Below are positions 10,976 to 21,899 of a DNA stretch of 64,000 nt, piece after piece (position 1 is the first letter of the stretch; each line of letters begins with the position of its first letter). The DNA is taken from NCBI RefSeq assembly GCF_905171765.1, contig NC_053392.1, forward strand, positions 396,766,119 to 396,830,118, read 5' to 3'. This stretch comes from Bufo bufo (Eukaryota > Chordata > Amphibia > Anura > Bufonidae). The translations under genes were made by a program, and so were the position numbers. The notes beneath the pieces are model-generated. The model was not told the DNA's origin and did no database searches. It saw only the letters and a list, made by a program, of their open reading frames with translations.

Positions 10976-11700
10976 GCTTCCAGAAAATACTGATTGAGGG
11001 CTGCGATCTATCAGCTTCCACAAAATAGTGATTGAGGTTTTCCATATACCTGCGTCCACAAAATTACTGCTTGAGGGTGATATACCAGCTTCAACTAACA
11101 ACTGATTGAGGCCTGCCATATATCAGCTTCCACAAAATGGCGATCAAGGTTTTCCATATACCTGCGTGCACAAAATTACTGCTTGAGGGTGATATACCAG
11201 CTTCAACTAACAACTGATTGAGGCCTGACATATATCAGCTTCCACAAAATAGTCATAGAGGTTTTCCATATACCTGCGTCCACAAAATTACTGCTTGAGG
11301 GTGATATATCAACTTCAACTAACAACTGATTGAGGCCTGCCATATATCAGCTTCAACAAAATAGTGATAGAGGTTTTCCATATACCTGCGTCCACAAAAT
11401 TACTGCTTGAGGGTGATATACCAGCTTCAACTAACGACTGATTGAGGCCTGTCATATATCAGCTTCCACAAAATAGTGATAGAGGTTTTCCGTATACCTG
11501 CATCCACAAAATACAGATTGCGGGTTTTGATATACCAGCTTCAACTAACAACTGATTGAGGCCTGCCATATATCAGCTTACACAAAATAGTAATAGAGGT
11601 TTTTCATATACCTACATCCACAAAATTACTGCTTGAGGGTGATATACCAGATTCAACTAACAACTGATTGAGGCCTGCCATATATCAGCTTCCACAAATA
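10976..11700 (+). repeat. 112-bp tandem array made of three related 37-bp subunits
   Basis: The start phrase cttccacaaaatag recurs at 11015, 11127, 11239, 11351, 11463, 11577 and 11689, giving a period of 112 bp (once 114). Each unit contains three related subunits of 36-38 bp: one with cttccacaaaatagtgattg, one with tccacaaaattactgcttga and one with cttcaactaacaactgattg. The array ends about 45 bp before the ATG of the hAT transposase (11742). Confidence 0.95.
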
Positions 11701-11741
11701 CTGCTCTTCTCTAGGGACTTTGGCACAAAGTCATTTTGAAA

Positions 11742-14590
11742 ATGAAAGGCAGAGGAAGAGGCAGGCCGTTCAGCAGGGGTGGTAGGGGTCGGGGAGGTGC
11801 ACCAGGCCGGCACCTAAGTGGGAAGTTGGAGAAGGTGCATGCGATTATGACAAAGGACGCACCAGAGTTGCTTGAGTGGCTCACTCAGTCTTCCGCTTCT
11901 GCACCCTCCTCATCCTCTGTATCTGCACCCTCCTCACTCTCTGCCGTGTGAACCCCCAAAGACACCACCACCACCATAGCCCCTCCACCCGAGTCAGAGG
12001 AATTATTTTCCCATCCATTCCCAGACCTTACCGATGGGCAGCCATTCTTGGCATCAGATGAGGAAGAGGAGGTAGCAACAGACGCCACCCAGTGGTCTGA
12101 CGATAGTACCCAGATCAGCACAAGGAGGGTGGTTCCCGCTGTTGCGGCCTACTCCGAGATCTCTAATTTCAGTGGTGGTGAAGGTTACGATGATGACGTG
12201 TCAATGGACGTCACGTGGATGCCCACAAGAGAGGAAGAGGAGGGGAGTTCAGAGGGAGAGACGGAGCAGCAGATAGCGATGAGAAGGAGGAGAAGCAGGC
12301 AGAACTCGCAGTGCACAGGAAGCAAAAAGCAGACTGCAAAGGTATCTGGAGTGAGCCATCCACCATGCATGGTCACATCTTGCGCTCCCAGGACAGTGGC
12401 ACATGGCTCCGCAGTGTGGGCTTTTTTTAACATGTCAGCTGCTGACAATAGTGTTGCCATCTGCAGCCTGTGCTGTCAACGCATAAGTCGCGGTAAGCCC
12501 AAGACTCATCTAGGGACGACCGCATTAAGAAGGCACCTAGCCTCCCATCACTGAGTCCAGTGGAAACAACGCCGTCAGAACACATAAAGCCACACTCCTG
12601 GCGCTCCATGTCCTGCCTCTTCCCCTTCTCCTTCTCCTCCCATTCGTCCTCCACCTGCCACGCTGCCGTTGTCGCGTTCATCTAGCACAAGGCGGGCTTC
12701 CGTTGCTCAAATATTCAAGCGTAAAAAAATGATGACGACGGATAATCCTCTTGCCCAACGGCTGACCGCTGGCTTGTCGGAACTGCTAGCCCGCCAACTA
12801 CTGCCATATAAATTGGTGGACTCGGAGGCCTTTAGAAAATTTGTGGCCGTTGGCACACCGCAATGGAAGGTCCCCGGAAGGAAATATTTCTCCCAGAAGG
12901 GCAACCCTGAACTATATGGCCACGTTCAGCAGCAAGTTAATATATCTCTGGCACACAGTGTCGGTGCCAAGATACATCTGACCACAGACACGTGGTCTTG
13001 CAAACACGGGCAGGGAAGGTACATAACTTTTACTGCCCATTGGGTGAACCTTCTGATGGCCATCAAGCATGTAACCCGTGGCAGCGGTATGGATTTAGTG
13101 TTACCGCCACGGATTGCATGCAGGCTGGCCTCTTCTTCCCCTCCTCCTACTCCATCCTCCGACTCCTCCTCAGCTGACTCCTCCTTTTCCACTGCTACCG
13201 CCTCTTTTGCTGCACCCCCCCCCCAAGCTCCCCAGAACCTATTCGACGTGCCAGGTGAGACGTTGCCATGCTGTGCTGTGGCTGTTGTGCCTGGAAGCCA
13301 AGAGCCACACCAGTCCTGCGGTCACAGGCTGATCAGTGGCTAACCCCCCTCAATTTGACAGTTAGTAAAGTGGTGTGTGACAACGGTGCCAATCTGCTGA
13401 GCGCTTTGAAACAGGGCAAAATGATACACATCCTGAACAGTCGTGCAGCGCTTCGTTGCCAAATACCCCAGGGTCCGGGAAGTCTCGCCGCAGGCCAGGA
13501 AAATCTCTGGCCATTTTAGAAGATCTTACACGGCCATGGTTCGCCTTGCTGACGTTCAGCGGCGACACCACTTGCCCGTCAGACGTCTGATTTGTGTCTG
13601 CCCGACGCGCAGGAACTCCACCTTGTATATGCTTGATAGGCTGCTCCAGCAAAAATGTGCCATTAACGACTACCTGTAGGAACTCTGCAGCAGGACAGGT
13701 TCTAGGAAGCTTGGCTTCTTTTCACTGCGCCAGTGGCTGCTCATGCGCGATGCATGCAGACTTCTGAGGCCATTTGATGAGATCAATAAACTGGTAAGTC
13801 GCAGCCAGGGCGCCTTCAGTTACATCGTACCTTACGCCTTCTTTCTGGAGGGTGTATTGTGTTGTGTCATTGATCAAGCCGCCGAGGAGCAGGAGCTGGA
13901 AGATGAGGAAGTCACAATACTGAATGAATTCCCAGGAAGGGGCTACTCCATCTGAGACAAGTCAGCAGGAGTCTGAAGAGGAGTCAGAGGAGGATGGTGG
14001 CTGGGGGAGGAGGAGGAGCAAGAAGAGCAGGCTTTAAACTTTTCGGTGATCCCTGGTGTTGTCCGTGGCTGGGGGGAGGAGACCGAGGACGACATTCTCC
14101 TGGGCGATGAGCAGGAGCCAGGGCGCTCCACTGCTTACAATTTAGTGCAAATGGAGGCCTTCATGCTCCAGTGTTTGAAAAGGAACCCCCGTATAAGAAG
14201 CATAAAGGTCAAGGACCTGTACTGGGTGGCAACATGTCAGAATGCAGCATTTCCAGGCCTTGATGCGAGAGATGCTGCATTCTGCTGTTGCAGGCACTGG
14301 CAGAGGAATTTCCACCCACAGCGAAACAGGTGCGGGTACCAATCCTACCGCGCCTGCAAGAAGAGGGCAGTTTGAAGATGTGTTGGTCACTTCGGATATG
14401 AGATCATTTTTGCAGCCAACTCATTAACAGCCGCCCTCCGGATCCAGCCTCAGGGAACGCCTAGACCGACAGGTGTCCGACTATATCGGGTTAACGACCA
14501 ATGTGGACGCTCTGAGAAGCGAGGAACCCCTTGACTACTGGGTATGCAGGCTTGACCTGTGGCCAGAGCTGGCACAATGAGCGGGAAAAA
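11742..14590 (+). pseudogene. Broken hAT transposase with BED zinc finger
   Basis: The start at ATG 11742 gives a Lys/Arg/Gly-rich N-terminus (KMKGRGRGRPFSRGGRGRGG). The frame 12048-12554 has acidic and basic tracts followed by a BED-type zinc finger, seen as CSLCCQRISRGK with the downstream histidines in LRRHLASHH. The frame 12669-13343 carries the conserved hAT block LTTDTWSCKHGQGRYITFTA, which should contain the first catalytic aspartate. The frame 14046-14375 holds a MEAFMLQCLKRNPR-like segment. Near 14465-14580 a SDYIGLTTNVDALRSEEPLD segment and WPELA resemble the C-terminal hAT dimerisation region. At least four frame breaks or stops separate these parts. It is inactive. Confidence 0.8.
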
Positions 14591-14727
14591 TATGCAGATT
14601 GCGGTGCTAAGGACCTTTGCGCCACAATCTGTGTCAGAAATACGCCTAACATAGACGTATTTCTATATAGTAAATGACCATCTAATTGTATTATTTTTCG
14701 GGGGTAGGGCTAATATATTTATATTTA

Positions 14728-16290
14728 CAGGGAGTGCAGAATTATTAGGCAAGTTGTATTTTTGAGGATTAATTTTATTATTGAACAACAACTATGTTCT
14801 CAATGAACCCAAAAAACTCATTAATATCAAAGCTGAATATTTTTGGAAGTAGTTTTTAGTTTGTTTTTAGTTTTAGCTATTTTAGGGGGATATCTGTGTG
14901 TGCAGGTGACTATTACTGTGCATAATTATTAGGCAACTTAACAAAAAACAAATATATACCCATTTCAATTATTTATTTTTACCAGTGAAACCAATATAAC
15001 ATCTCAACATTCACAAATATACATTTCTGACATTCAAAAACAAAACAAAAACAAATCAGTGACCAATATAGCAACCTTTCTTTGCAAGGACACTTAAAAG
15101 CCTGCCATCCATGGATTCTGTCAGTGTTTTGATCTGTTCACCATCAACATTGCGTGCAGCAGCAACCACAGCCTCCCAGACACTGTTCAGAGAGGTGTAC
15201 TGTTTTCCCTCCTTGTAAATATCACATTTGATGATGGACCACAGGTTCTCAATGGGGTTCAGATCAGGTGAACAAGGAGGCCATGTCATTAGATTTTCTT
15301 CTTTTATACCCTTTCTTGCCAGCCACGCTGTGGAGTACTTGGACGCGTGTGATGGAGCATTGTCCTGCATGAAAATCATGTTTTTCTTGAAGGATGCAGA
15401 CTTCTTCCTGTACCACTGCTTGAAGAAGGTGTCTTCCAGAAACTGGCAGTAGGACTGGGAGTTGAGCTTGACTCCATCCTCAACCCGAAAAGGCCCCACA
15501 AGCTCATCTTTGATGATACCAGCCCAAACCAGTACTCCACCTCCACCTTGCTGGCGTCTGAGTCGGACTGGAGCTCTCTGCCCTTTACCAATTCAGCCAC
15601 GGGCCCATCCATCTGGCCCATCAAGACTCACTCTCATTTCATCAGTCCATAAAACCTTCGAAAAATCAGTCTTGAGATATTTCTTGGCCCAGTCTTGACG
15701 TTTCAGCTTGTGTGTCTTGTTCAGTGGTGGTCGTCTTTCAGCCTTTCTTACCTTGGCCATGTCTCTGAGTATTGCACACCTTGTGCTTTTGGGCACTCCA
15801 GTGATGTTGCAGCTCTGAAATATGGCCAAACTGGTGGCAAGTGGCATCTTGGCAGCTGCACGCTTGACTTTTCTCAGTTCATGGGCAGTTATTTTGCGCC
15901 TTGGTTTTTCCACACGCTTCTTGCGACCCTGTTGACTATTTTGAATGAAACGCTTGATTGTTCGATGATCACGCTTCAGAAGCTTTGCAATTTTAAGAGT
16001 GCTGCATCCCTCTGCAAGATATCTCACTATTTTTGACTTTTCTGAGCCTGTCAAGTCCTTCTTTTGACCCATTTTGCCAAAGGAAAGGAAGTTGCCTAAT
16101 AATTATGCACACCTAATATAGGGTGTTGATGTCATTAGACCACACCCCTTCTCATTACAGAGATGCACATCACCTAATATGCTTAATTGGTAGTAGGCTT
16201 TCGAGCCTATACAGCTTGGAGTAAGACAACATGCATAAAGAGGATGATGTGGTCAAAATACTCATTTGCCTAATAATTCTGCACGCAGTG
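14728..16290 (-). mobile_element. Tc1-like transposon A, IR/DR type, TA duplication
   Basis: The insertion is flanked by TA (14726-14727 and 16291-16292). The outer repeats share GTGCAGAATTATTAGGCAA. A second, inner copy GTGCATAATTATTAGGCAA occurs at about 14919 and, inverted, about 16094. This double-repeat layout is the IR/DR organisation of Sleeping Beauty-type elements. It sits in the 3' part of the hAT element and is therefore younger than it. Confidence 0.9.
15056..16072 (-). pseudogene. Tc1 transposase A, complete except for one nonsense codon
   Basis: The minus-strand frame runs from the ATG at 16072 to the stop at 15056 and would encode 338 residues, the normal Tc1 length. The N-terminus MGQKKDLTGSEKSKIVRYLA starts the paired-like DNA-binding helix-turn-helix part. 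Catalytic segments are LWTDEM (first Asp), IFMQDNAPSH (second Asp) and [11 protein letters not shown] (Glu), a DD34E arrangement. The only defect I see is an in-frame TGA at 15593-15595, directly before IGKGQRAPVRLRR, where a TGG tryptophan codon is likely. The frame before and after it is the same. Other substitutions may exist that cannot be judged without relatives. Confidence 0.9.
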
Positions 16291-16454
16291 TATATAGATT
16301 CTAGTGTATTATACTGTGCCCTGTATTTCCCAGTAGAAAATTATCCTTGGGAAACACAGTCCTCATCCCTGACCACCAGGACCAGGTAGCGCTCTGTCAG
16401 TACATGGCGGCCTCCCCTCTCCGCCACGCTGCTCCGCTGTGTACTGGTGCTTAT

Positions 16455-16690
16455 TCTGACACTAGGGCTGGGTTCACATCCTATTTTTGCCATCCATTTA
16501 ATGCATACCAAAAATGTATGCATTAACAGATGCCTCAGACTGATGCCGTACAGTGGCGTCCATTCACCATACAGTTCCATAGTAGAAAAAATTATTACGT
16601 TAACGTATGCATTTTTTTATGGACTCTGCAGGATACAAAAATGTGGAGTGCTGCACATTTGTATACATCAAACCGATAGGAAATAAAACA
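16455..16690. repeat. Harbinger-like MITE fragment
   Basis: The phrase gggctgggttcacatcc near 16463 resembles the termini of Harbinger MITEs such as the one at 34667-34941. It is followed by short inverted words with atgcat. No second terminus or target duplication was found. It lies in the 3' non-coding part of the hAT element. Confidence 0.4.
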
Positions 16691-17022
16691 TTTCTAGGCT
16701 CCAGCAGGGCAAATTTTTTAGCGTTTCCCTTTAAGCATAAAAAGCATAAAAAGCATAAAAATGGCCCCTGATTAAAATACATATTTTTTGTGGGAATTTT
16801 TGCCAACGATCCCCCTCTGGTATATCACTGTCCATGTTGTGGGATTATTTGTGTACTTCTAGTAAGTGTTTTCTGGCTGCAAATATGACCTGAAGGTTTT
16901 TCAAGTTCGCCTGCCTTTACAGTGAATGGGGCCTGCCGCAAACGCGTGGTTCGCGAACATTTGATCGCGAACGCGCGTTCGCGAATAGTCCCGGCCGATG
17001 TTCGTCCATCACTAATCATCAA

Positions 17023-17260
17023 GTATACTGCAAGATGTGCTTAAATCTTTTAAGTGATAGAACTTGTTACAAGGTACTTGATAGGAACCCCACTTCTGAA
17101 TTTCTAACTATACTCGAGACCATTCTTGTGCAGGCATTTGAAAATAAAAAATGTTGGGGGATGAACTTAAATTTATGATACCGCAACACCCCCAGGTCCC
17201 CACCTTCTACGCACTACCTAAAATCCATAAGGTTTCCCCCCCCTAAAAGGTCACCTTATA
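17023..17260 (+). pseudogene. Penelope-like reverse transcriptase, middle part
   Basis: The plus-strand translation reads YCKMCLNLLSDRTCYKVLDR, then NPTSEFLTIL, followed after a frameshift by a piece resembling the conserved PTFYALPKIHK motif of Penelope elements (THYLKSIRF in the shifted frame). It continues the frame broken at 10533 by the hAT element and is itself cut at 17260 by Tc1 copy B. Confidence 0.7.
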
Positions 17261-18818
17261 CAGTCGTGGCCAAAAGTTTTGAGAATTACATAAATATTGA
17301 AAATTGGAAAAGTTGCTGCTTAAGTTTTTATAATAGCAATTTGCATATACTCCAGAATGTTATGAAGAGTGATCAGATGAATTGCATAGTCCTTCTTTGC
17401 CATGAAAATTAACTTAATCCCAAAAAAACCTTTCCACTGCATTTCACTGCTGTCATTAAAGGACCTGCTGAGATCATTTCAGTAATCGTCTTGTTAACTC
17501 AGGTGAGAATGTTGACGAGCACAAGGCTGGAGATCATTATGTCAGGCTGATTGGGTTAAAATGGCAGACTTGACCTGTTAAAAGGAGGGTGATGCTTGAA
17601 ATCATTGTTCTTCCATTGTTAACCATGGTGACCTGCAAAGAAACGCATGCAGCCATCGCTGCGTTGCATAAAAATGGCTTCACAGGCAAGGATATTGTGG
17701 CTACTAAGATTGCACCTCAATCAACAATTTATAGGATCATCAAGAACTTCAAGGAAAGAGGTTCAATTCTTGTTAAGAAGGCTTCAGGGCGTCCAAGAAA
17801 GTCCAGCAAGCACCAGGATCGTCTCCTAAAGAGGATTCAGCTGCGGGATCGGAGTGCCACCAGTGCAGAGCTTGCTCAGGAATGGCAGCAGGCAGGTGTG
17901 AGCGCATCTGCATGCACAGTGAGGCAAAGACTTTTGTAAGATGGCCTGGTGTCAAGAAGGGCAGCAAAGAAGCCACTTCTCTCCAAAAAAACCCACTAGG
18001 GACAGATTGATCTTCTGCAGAAAATATGGTGAATGGACTGCTGAGGACTGGGGCAAAGTCATATTCTCCGATGAAGCCTCTTTCCGATTGTTTGGGGCAT
18101 CTGGAAAAAGGCTTGTCCGGAGAAGAAAAGTTGAGCGCTACCATCAGTCCTGTGTCATGCCAACAGTAAAGCATTCTGAGACCATTCATGTGTGGGGTTG
18201 CTTCTCATCCAAGGGAGTGGGCTCACTCACAATTTTGCCCAAAAACACAGCCATTAATAAATAATGGTACCAAAACACCCTCCAACAGCAACTTCTTCCA
18301 ACAATACAACAACACTTTGGTGAAGAACAATGCATTTTCCAGCACGATGGAGCACCGTGCCATAAGGCAAAAGTGATAACTAAGTGGCTTGGGGACCAAA
18401 ACGTTGACATTTTGGGTCCATGGCCTGGAAACTCCCGAGATCTTAATCCCATTGAGAACTTGTGGTCAATCCTCAAGAGGCGGGTGGACAAACAAAAACC
18501 CACTAATTCTGACAAACTCCAAGAAGTGATTATGAAAGAAGGGGTTGCTATCAGTCAGGAATTGGCCCAGAAGTTGATTGAGAGCATGCCCAGTCGAATT
18601 GCAGAGGTCCTGAAAAAGAAGGGCCAACACTGCAAATACTGACTCTTTGCATAAATGTCATGTAATTGTCGATAAAAGCCTTTGAAACGTATGAAGTGCG
18701 TGTAATTATATTTCACTACATCACAGAAACAACTGAAACAAAGATCTAAAAGCAGTTTAGCAGCAAACTTTGTGAAAACTAATATTTGTGTCATTCTCAA
18801 AACTTTTGGCCACGACTG
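17261..18818 (+). mobile_element. Tc1-like transposon B, TA duplication
   Basis: TA flanks the element (17259-17260 and 18819-18820). The terminal inverted repeats begin CAGTCGTGGCCAAAAGTTTT on both sides; beyond about 30 bp the arms are diverged. The element lies in the Penelope reverse transcriptase. Confidence 0.95.
17625..18642 (+). pseudogene. Tc1 transposase B, broken by stops and a frameshift
   Basis: The start chosen is the ATG at 17625 (MVTCKETHAAIAALHKNGF). The DNA-binding part includes SGRPRKSSKHQDR. The frame stops at TAA 17937-17939 and again near 17990; the next part (17941-18264) is in another frame and contains IFSDEASFRLF with the first catalytic Asp and HVWGCFSS. A TAA at 18262-18264 interrupts the same frame, which then continues with CIFQHDGAPCH (second Asp) and RDLNPIENLW (Glu), ending in KKKGQHCKY at 18642. 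All three catalytic residues remain in the sequence, but at least two stops and one frameshift prevent a full protein. Confidence 0.9.
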
Positions 18819-18820
18819 TA

Positions 18821-19333
18821 GTATCGGGAGTTGACTCCATTACCCAAAATTCAAGCGTGTACATTGATGAGATCCTCCGCCCCTTTGTGGTCTCCTTACC
18901 ATCCTATTTAAGGGAAACGACCGACCTTATGTTGAAAATCGATAACATCACAATTGATGACAATGTGTACTCGGCCTCTATTGATGTGGAGGCTCTCTAT
19001 ACTAGCATCCCACACGATAGCGTCCTTTGTTTGGTTGAATATTTTATAAAATCTAGGGGTAACCAATATCAGGCAGATAAATTATTTGTCCTTACGATTT
19101 TTCGATTTGTGCTCACACATAACTATTTTCTCTTTGATTCTCGTTACTATCACCAGCTCAGGGCACCGCTATGGGGAGCCCCTGTGCCCCGAGCTATGCC
19201 AACCTGCTCCTGGGCTGGTGAGAAGATACAATGGTTTTTATCGATGAATGTAATCAGTTTACATTGCATGTTGTCCTTTGGGGTCACTATATAGACGACA
19301 TCTTGATTTTATGGGATGGTAGCGTTGAACTAT
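18821..19333 (+). pseudogene. Penelope-like reverse transcriptase, palm region
   Basis: The frame continues with SVYIDEILRPFV, LPSYLRETTDLMLKI and a SIDVEALYTSIPHDS segment; the Asp of SIDVEALYTSIP is the first catalytic residue. After a frameshift near 19180 the other frame gives GHYIDDILILW, the second catalytic motif (YIDD). The frame is then cut at 19333 by a TTAA MITE, and the thumb and endonuclease that should follow are absent. Confidence 0.85.
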
Positions 19334-19337
19334 TTAA

Positions 19338-19796
19338 AGCGAACCTTTCACCTGCATTTCACTTAATAAACTATCAAAAGTACCTTATAGATCATCCTCA
19401 TTGTGTTATCATACAGTCTTGTCCCGCTTTTCTGCCATGTATATGCATGAAAAAATCGCCTTATAAAGTACTCTTCTCCAGCTCCACAAGTCACGATAGA
19501 AGTCAAGGGGGTTGCCCTTCCCTCACTCCAGGCTGTAACTCCCCTGCCCTAACCCCGCCTCTATGCAGTCTAATTGACACCCGGCTCAGTCGCCGGGACC
19601 GCGCTTGTACAGGCGGCGCATGCGCCGTCGGACTCAAGCGTGATCCTGTAACTGAATCGCGCATGCGCCGTCCCCGATGCCTGCCTGTCTTCTTTTCCTC
19701 ATGCGCGCGCATCGGGGACGGCGCATGCGCGATTCAGTTACAGGATCGCGCTTGAGTCCGACGGCGCAAGCGCCGCCTGTACAAGCGCGGTCACGG
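19338..19796. mobile_element. T2-like MITE with GC-rich palindromic core, right end uncertain
   Basis: TTAA at 19334-19337 precedes AGCGAACCTTTCACCTGC. The part 19598-19793 is a palindrome of about 95-bp arms, with GCGCATGCGC at 19616-19625, 19659-19668 and 19721-19730. The right arm lacks a counterpart to the left 250 bp; a TTAA is present at 19801-19804 but no matching terminus, so the right part was probably deleted. Confidence 0.6.
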
Positions 19797-19799
19797 AGG

Positions 19800-20366
19800 A
19801 TTAAGCGCAGAATCAGAGTCCCCTGATGAACCATGTGGACATCGCCACTTGGGGAAGTGCTTCGGGAAGTGTAAAGAAGCCAGCAGGGACATCTAGGGTC
19901 TCTCAGGGTTTAGCCACAGATAAGTGGCGTCGTCCCTTTTGGGGAGGGTGCTCCGCTTTTAGGCAGGGGTAGCCATAGGGACATCCTAGGGATTGAACAT
20001 CTTCTCCACCCCATCTTGTCGGCTGCTACCCCTGGAGACAGTCTGGTATCAAGTAACCGTAAGTTTTATAGGAGCAACTTCTGGTTATTTTCTGCATCTT
20101 TACATTATACCAAAAATGCAGTTGTAATGTTATTGTTGTCCTTGCTGTCTTCTTCCTTTGTGGTACGTGCACTATACTGACCATTTATCCCAAGTGTAGG
20201 CACGAGTCATTATTTGTGTATTATCTTATTGCTATCTATGTTTTGGGCTTATTTGATATTTTAATGTCTATATTAAAGGTTATATTTTAGGGGCTTTGTG
20301 TTCACTCAGTGATAGTTGTTTATTTTCCCCTATTGTGCTTTTATGCCATACTTTCTGTGAGGTTTT
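19800..20366 (+). other. Penelope terminal segment with a degenerate hammerhead-like motif
   Basis: CCTGATGA at about 19828 followed by short pairing stretches resembles the CUGAUGA core of the hammerhead motifs reported in the terminal repeats of Penelope elements, but the GAAA half reads GGGAAG here. The rest (20107-20317) is the terminal sequence that is also found inverted at 9442-9636. Confidence 0.5.
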
Positions 20367-20380
20367 ACATAAGCAATAAC

Positions 20381-21446
20381 AGAAACGCACTTACCCATTG
20401 ATGTCATGGGTTTGAAGCTCCTGGGAGATGAGGGTGTTCCAGGAACATCTCCACCGAGGTTATTATCCTCCTGAATATTGGAAATCTCCTGCCCTTGGTT
20501 CTTGGTGCCACAATCACATAAAGGCTCCTCAATGCAGTGGTTGCCATGGGAAATGCCTTGGACTTGAATTCAGTCTTTTCCAGGACGATGAGTCACACAC
20601 TCTACTGAAGACTTTTCCTCGGCTTCTCCAGCCACACAATTTGAGGCACTTTCTCCGCTCCACAGTTGACGGAAATAAGGGGAAGTCTTCGCCCAGCACA
20701 AATTCAACCTCCAGGGTCTCACATTTTAAGAACTTCCACTGTACAGAGCCATAGTCCGCTGCAAAGGTCAGAGACACTGTGGTATCAGTCTCTGGCTCCC
20801 TCTTCAGAAAGTCCAGAACGTCGGGCATAACCTGAGACACTTGTTGGCAGGAATCTAGAATGACCCCCAGCGGGATTCCCCCTATCACCAACTTGCAGGA
20901 TCTTTCATTTTCTTTATCAGATCTCCTGATCAAACAATCATCCATTGCCCAGTCCGGCTGCACCAGCTGGTTTATCAGCTGGGTCTGCACCAGCTGGTTT
21001 ATCAGCTGCTCCTTGGAACTAGATAGAATTTGCACAGACATCATAGTGACCACCGCCCAAAAAAATTTTCAACAAGTCAGTCTCTTTCACTTAGGCTTCT
21101 GGTCCTTTAAATCACCGCAATAATTTCTTTGCAACACAGCAAAAGTGTCCAGAATAGCAAGAGCAGCAGCTCCACTGGACAAACAGGCTTCCGGCCCTCC
21201 AACTCCGACACAGTAACAAAGCAGCAGCTTTATCACGACATTGGGCTTCCGGACGTTTAAATGTCCAACTCAATTTCATGCAAAATAGCAACAGTGTCTG
21301 GATTAGCAGCATTCAGCAGCACCTGCTCTTTTTGTCATGCCATTGCCCCTAGCAACACTTTGCCTTTTATCTTTCTGTTGCCCCTAGCAACAACATTGTG
21401 CCCTTTTAGCATGGACACTTGCCGGTTGCACGCATCCTCCACCAAT
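20381..21446 (-). pseudogene. LTR retroelement polyprotein, upstream part with a retropepsin-like module
   Basis: On the minus strand, 21053-20529 is an open frame of 174 residues. It contains LVIGGIPLGVILDSC, resembling a retropepsin LLDSG active site with the final Gly changed to Cys, and 60 residues later FVLGEDFPLF, like the C-terminal motif of Gypsy proteases. The next part to 20381 is broken by stops, but its last frame runs into the segment that continues at 9441 on the other side of the Penelope element. The upstream end abuts the LTR, where the minus strand reads TTGGTGGAGGATGCG, a possible primer-binding site. A Gag domain is not clearly recognised. Confidence 0.55.
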
Positions 21447-21857
21447 TGTAAGGGATCGCTCTCTCACAGGGGGTTGCAATTACAGACTTCTCCTCTGACA
21501 ACGGAGTCAAAGTCTAAGTGGTGCTTTATTGTGGCACTTCAGCACCAGCACAAACATCGCAAAAAAAAACATCTGCCCGTCTAGGCACTAGCTAATATAG
21601 AAGTCTTCTCCCTGACTCACCTCTAAAGCACTGTTTACACATTGGGTCTCATGCTCCAACCCTTAGCAGGTCAGCTCACCAAACATAAGTCAAGGGAAGA
21701 GATCCGGCTTCACTAAGCCATACGGTCCACACAAGCCTGTCAGGCTTCCCTCTCTGTAGGGTCACTTCCTCTCCCCCCAGACTCATACACAGGCTCGGAA
21801 TGGGCCACAGGGGTACAGGTGAATCCCCCGGTGGGCACCCAATAGTTGTAAGTCACA
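21447..21857 (-). mobile_element. LTR of the minus-strand retroelement
   Basis: On the minus strand the segment begins TGTGACTTACAAC and ends CCCTTACA, the TG...CA form of a LTR, about 411 bp. AATAAA is at 21529-21524 on the minus strand. It directly precedes a possible primer-binding site. No second copy was found on the far side (near 8243), where the element is truncated. The part 21790-21839 is also found at 7524-7574. Confidence 0.65.
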
Positions 21858-21899
21858 GAGGGATCACTGAGGATGCTGACACGGTCTGCTACCTACTCA

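Larger units (their letters stand above)
10542..17014 (+). mobile_element. hAT transposon (ZBED type), with a Tc1 insertion
   Basis: Both sides carry the 8-bp duplication ATCATCAA (10534-10541 and 17015-17022), the hallmark length for hAT. The termini are TAGTGATGGcc on the left and, reversed on the right, TAGTGATGGACGAACATCGG. Inside are a tandem array (10976-11700), a broken transposase (11742-14590) and a Tc1 copy (14728-16290). The insertion interrupts the Penelope reverse transcriptase frame, so it is younger than that element. Confidence 0.9.
9442..20366 (+). mobile_element. Penelope-like retroelement, split by hAT, Tc1 and MITE insertions
   Basis: The 14-bp sequence ACATAAGCAA(A/T)AAC flanks the block at 9428-9441 and 20367-20380, with one mismatch. 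Between the flanks are three coding pieces of one plus-strand reverse transcriptase frame (10010-10533, 17023-17260, 18821-19333) and a terminal segment (19800-20366). About 195 bp of the right terminus is repeated in inverted orientation at the left end (9442-9636), a known habit of Penelope elements. The C-terminal half of the reverse transcriptase and any GIY-YIG endonuclease are missing between 19333 and 19800. The inserted elements account for most of the length. Confidence 0.8.

Noticed and set aside
10976..11700. Regular array that might suggest a CRISPR
   Set aside because: Units of 112 bp are contiguous and similar throughout with no unique spacers, and they lie inside a hAT element of a eukaryote.
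12185..12681. Minus-strand frames opposite the hAT transposase
   Set aside because: They are antisense shadows of a transposase with a clear BED finger on the plus strand.
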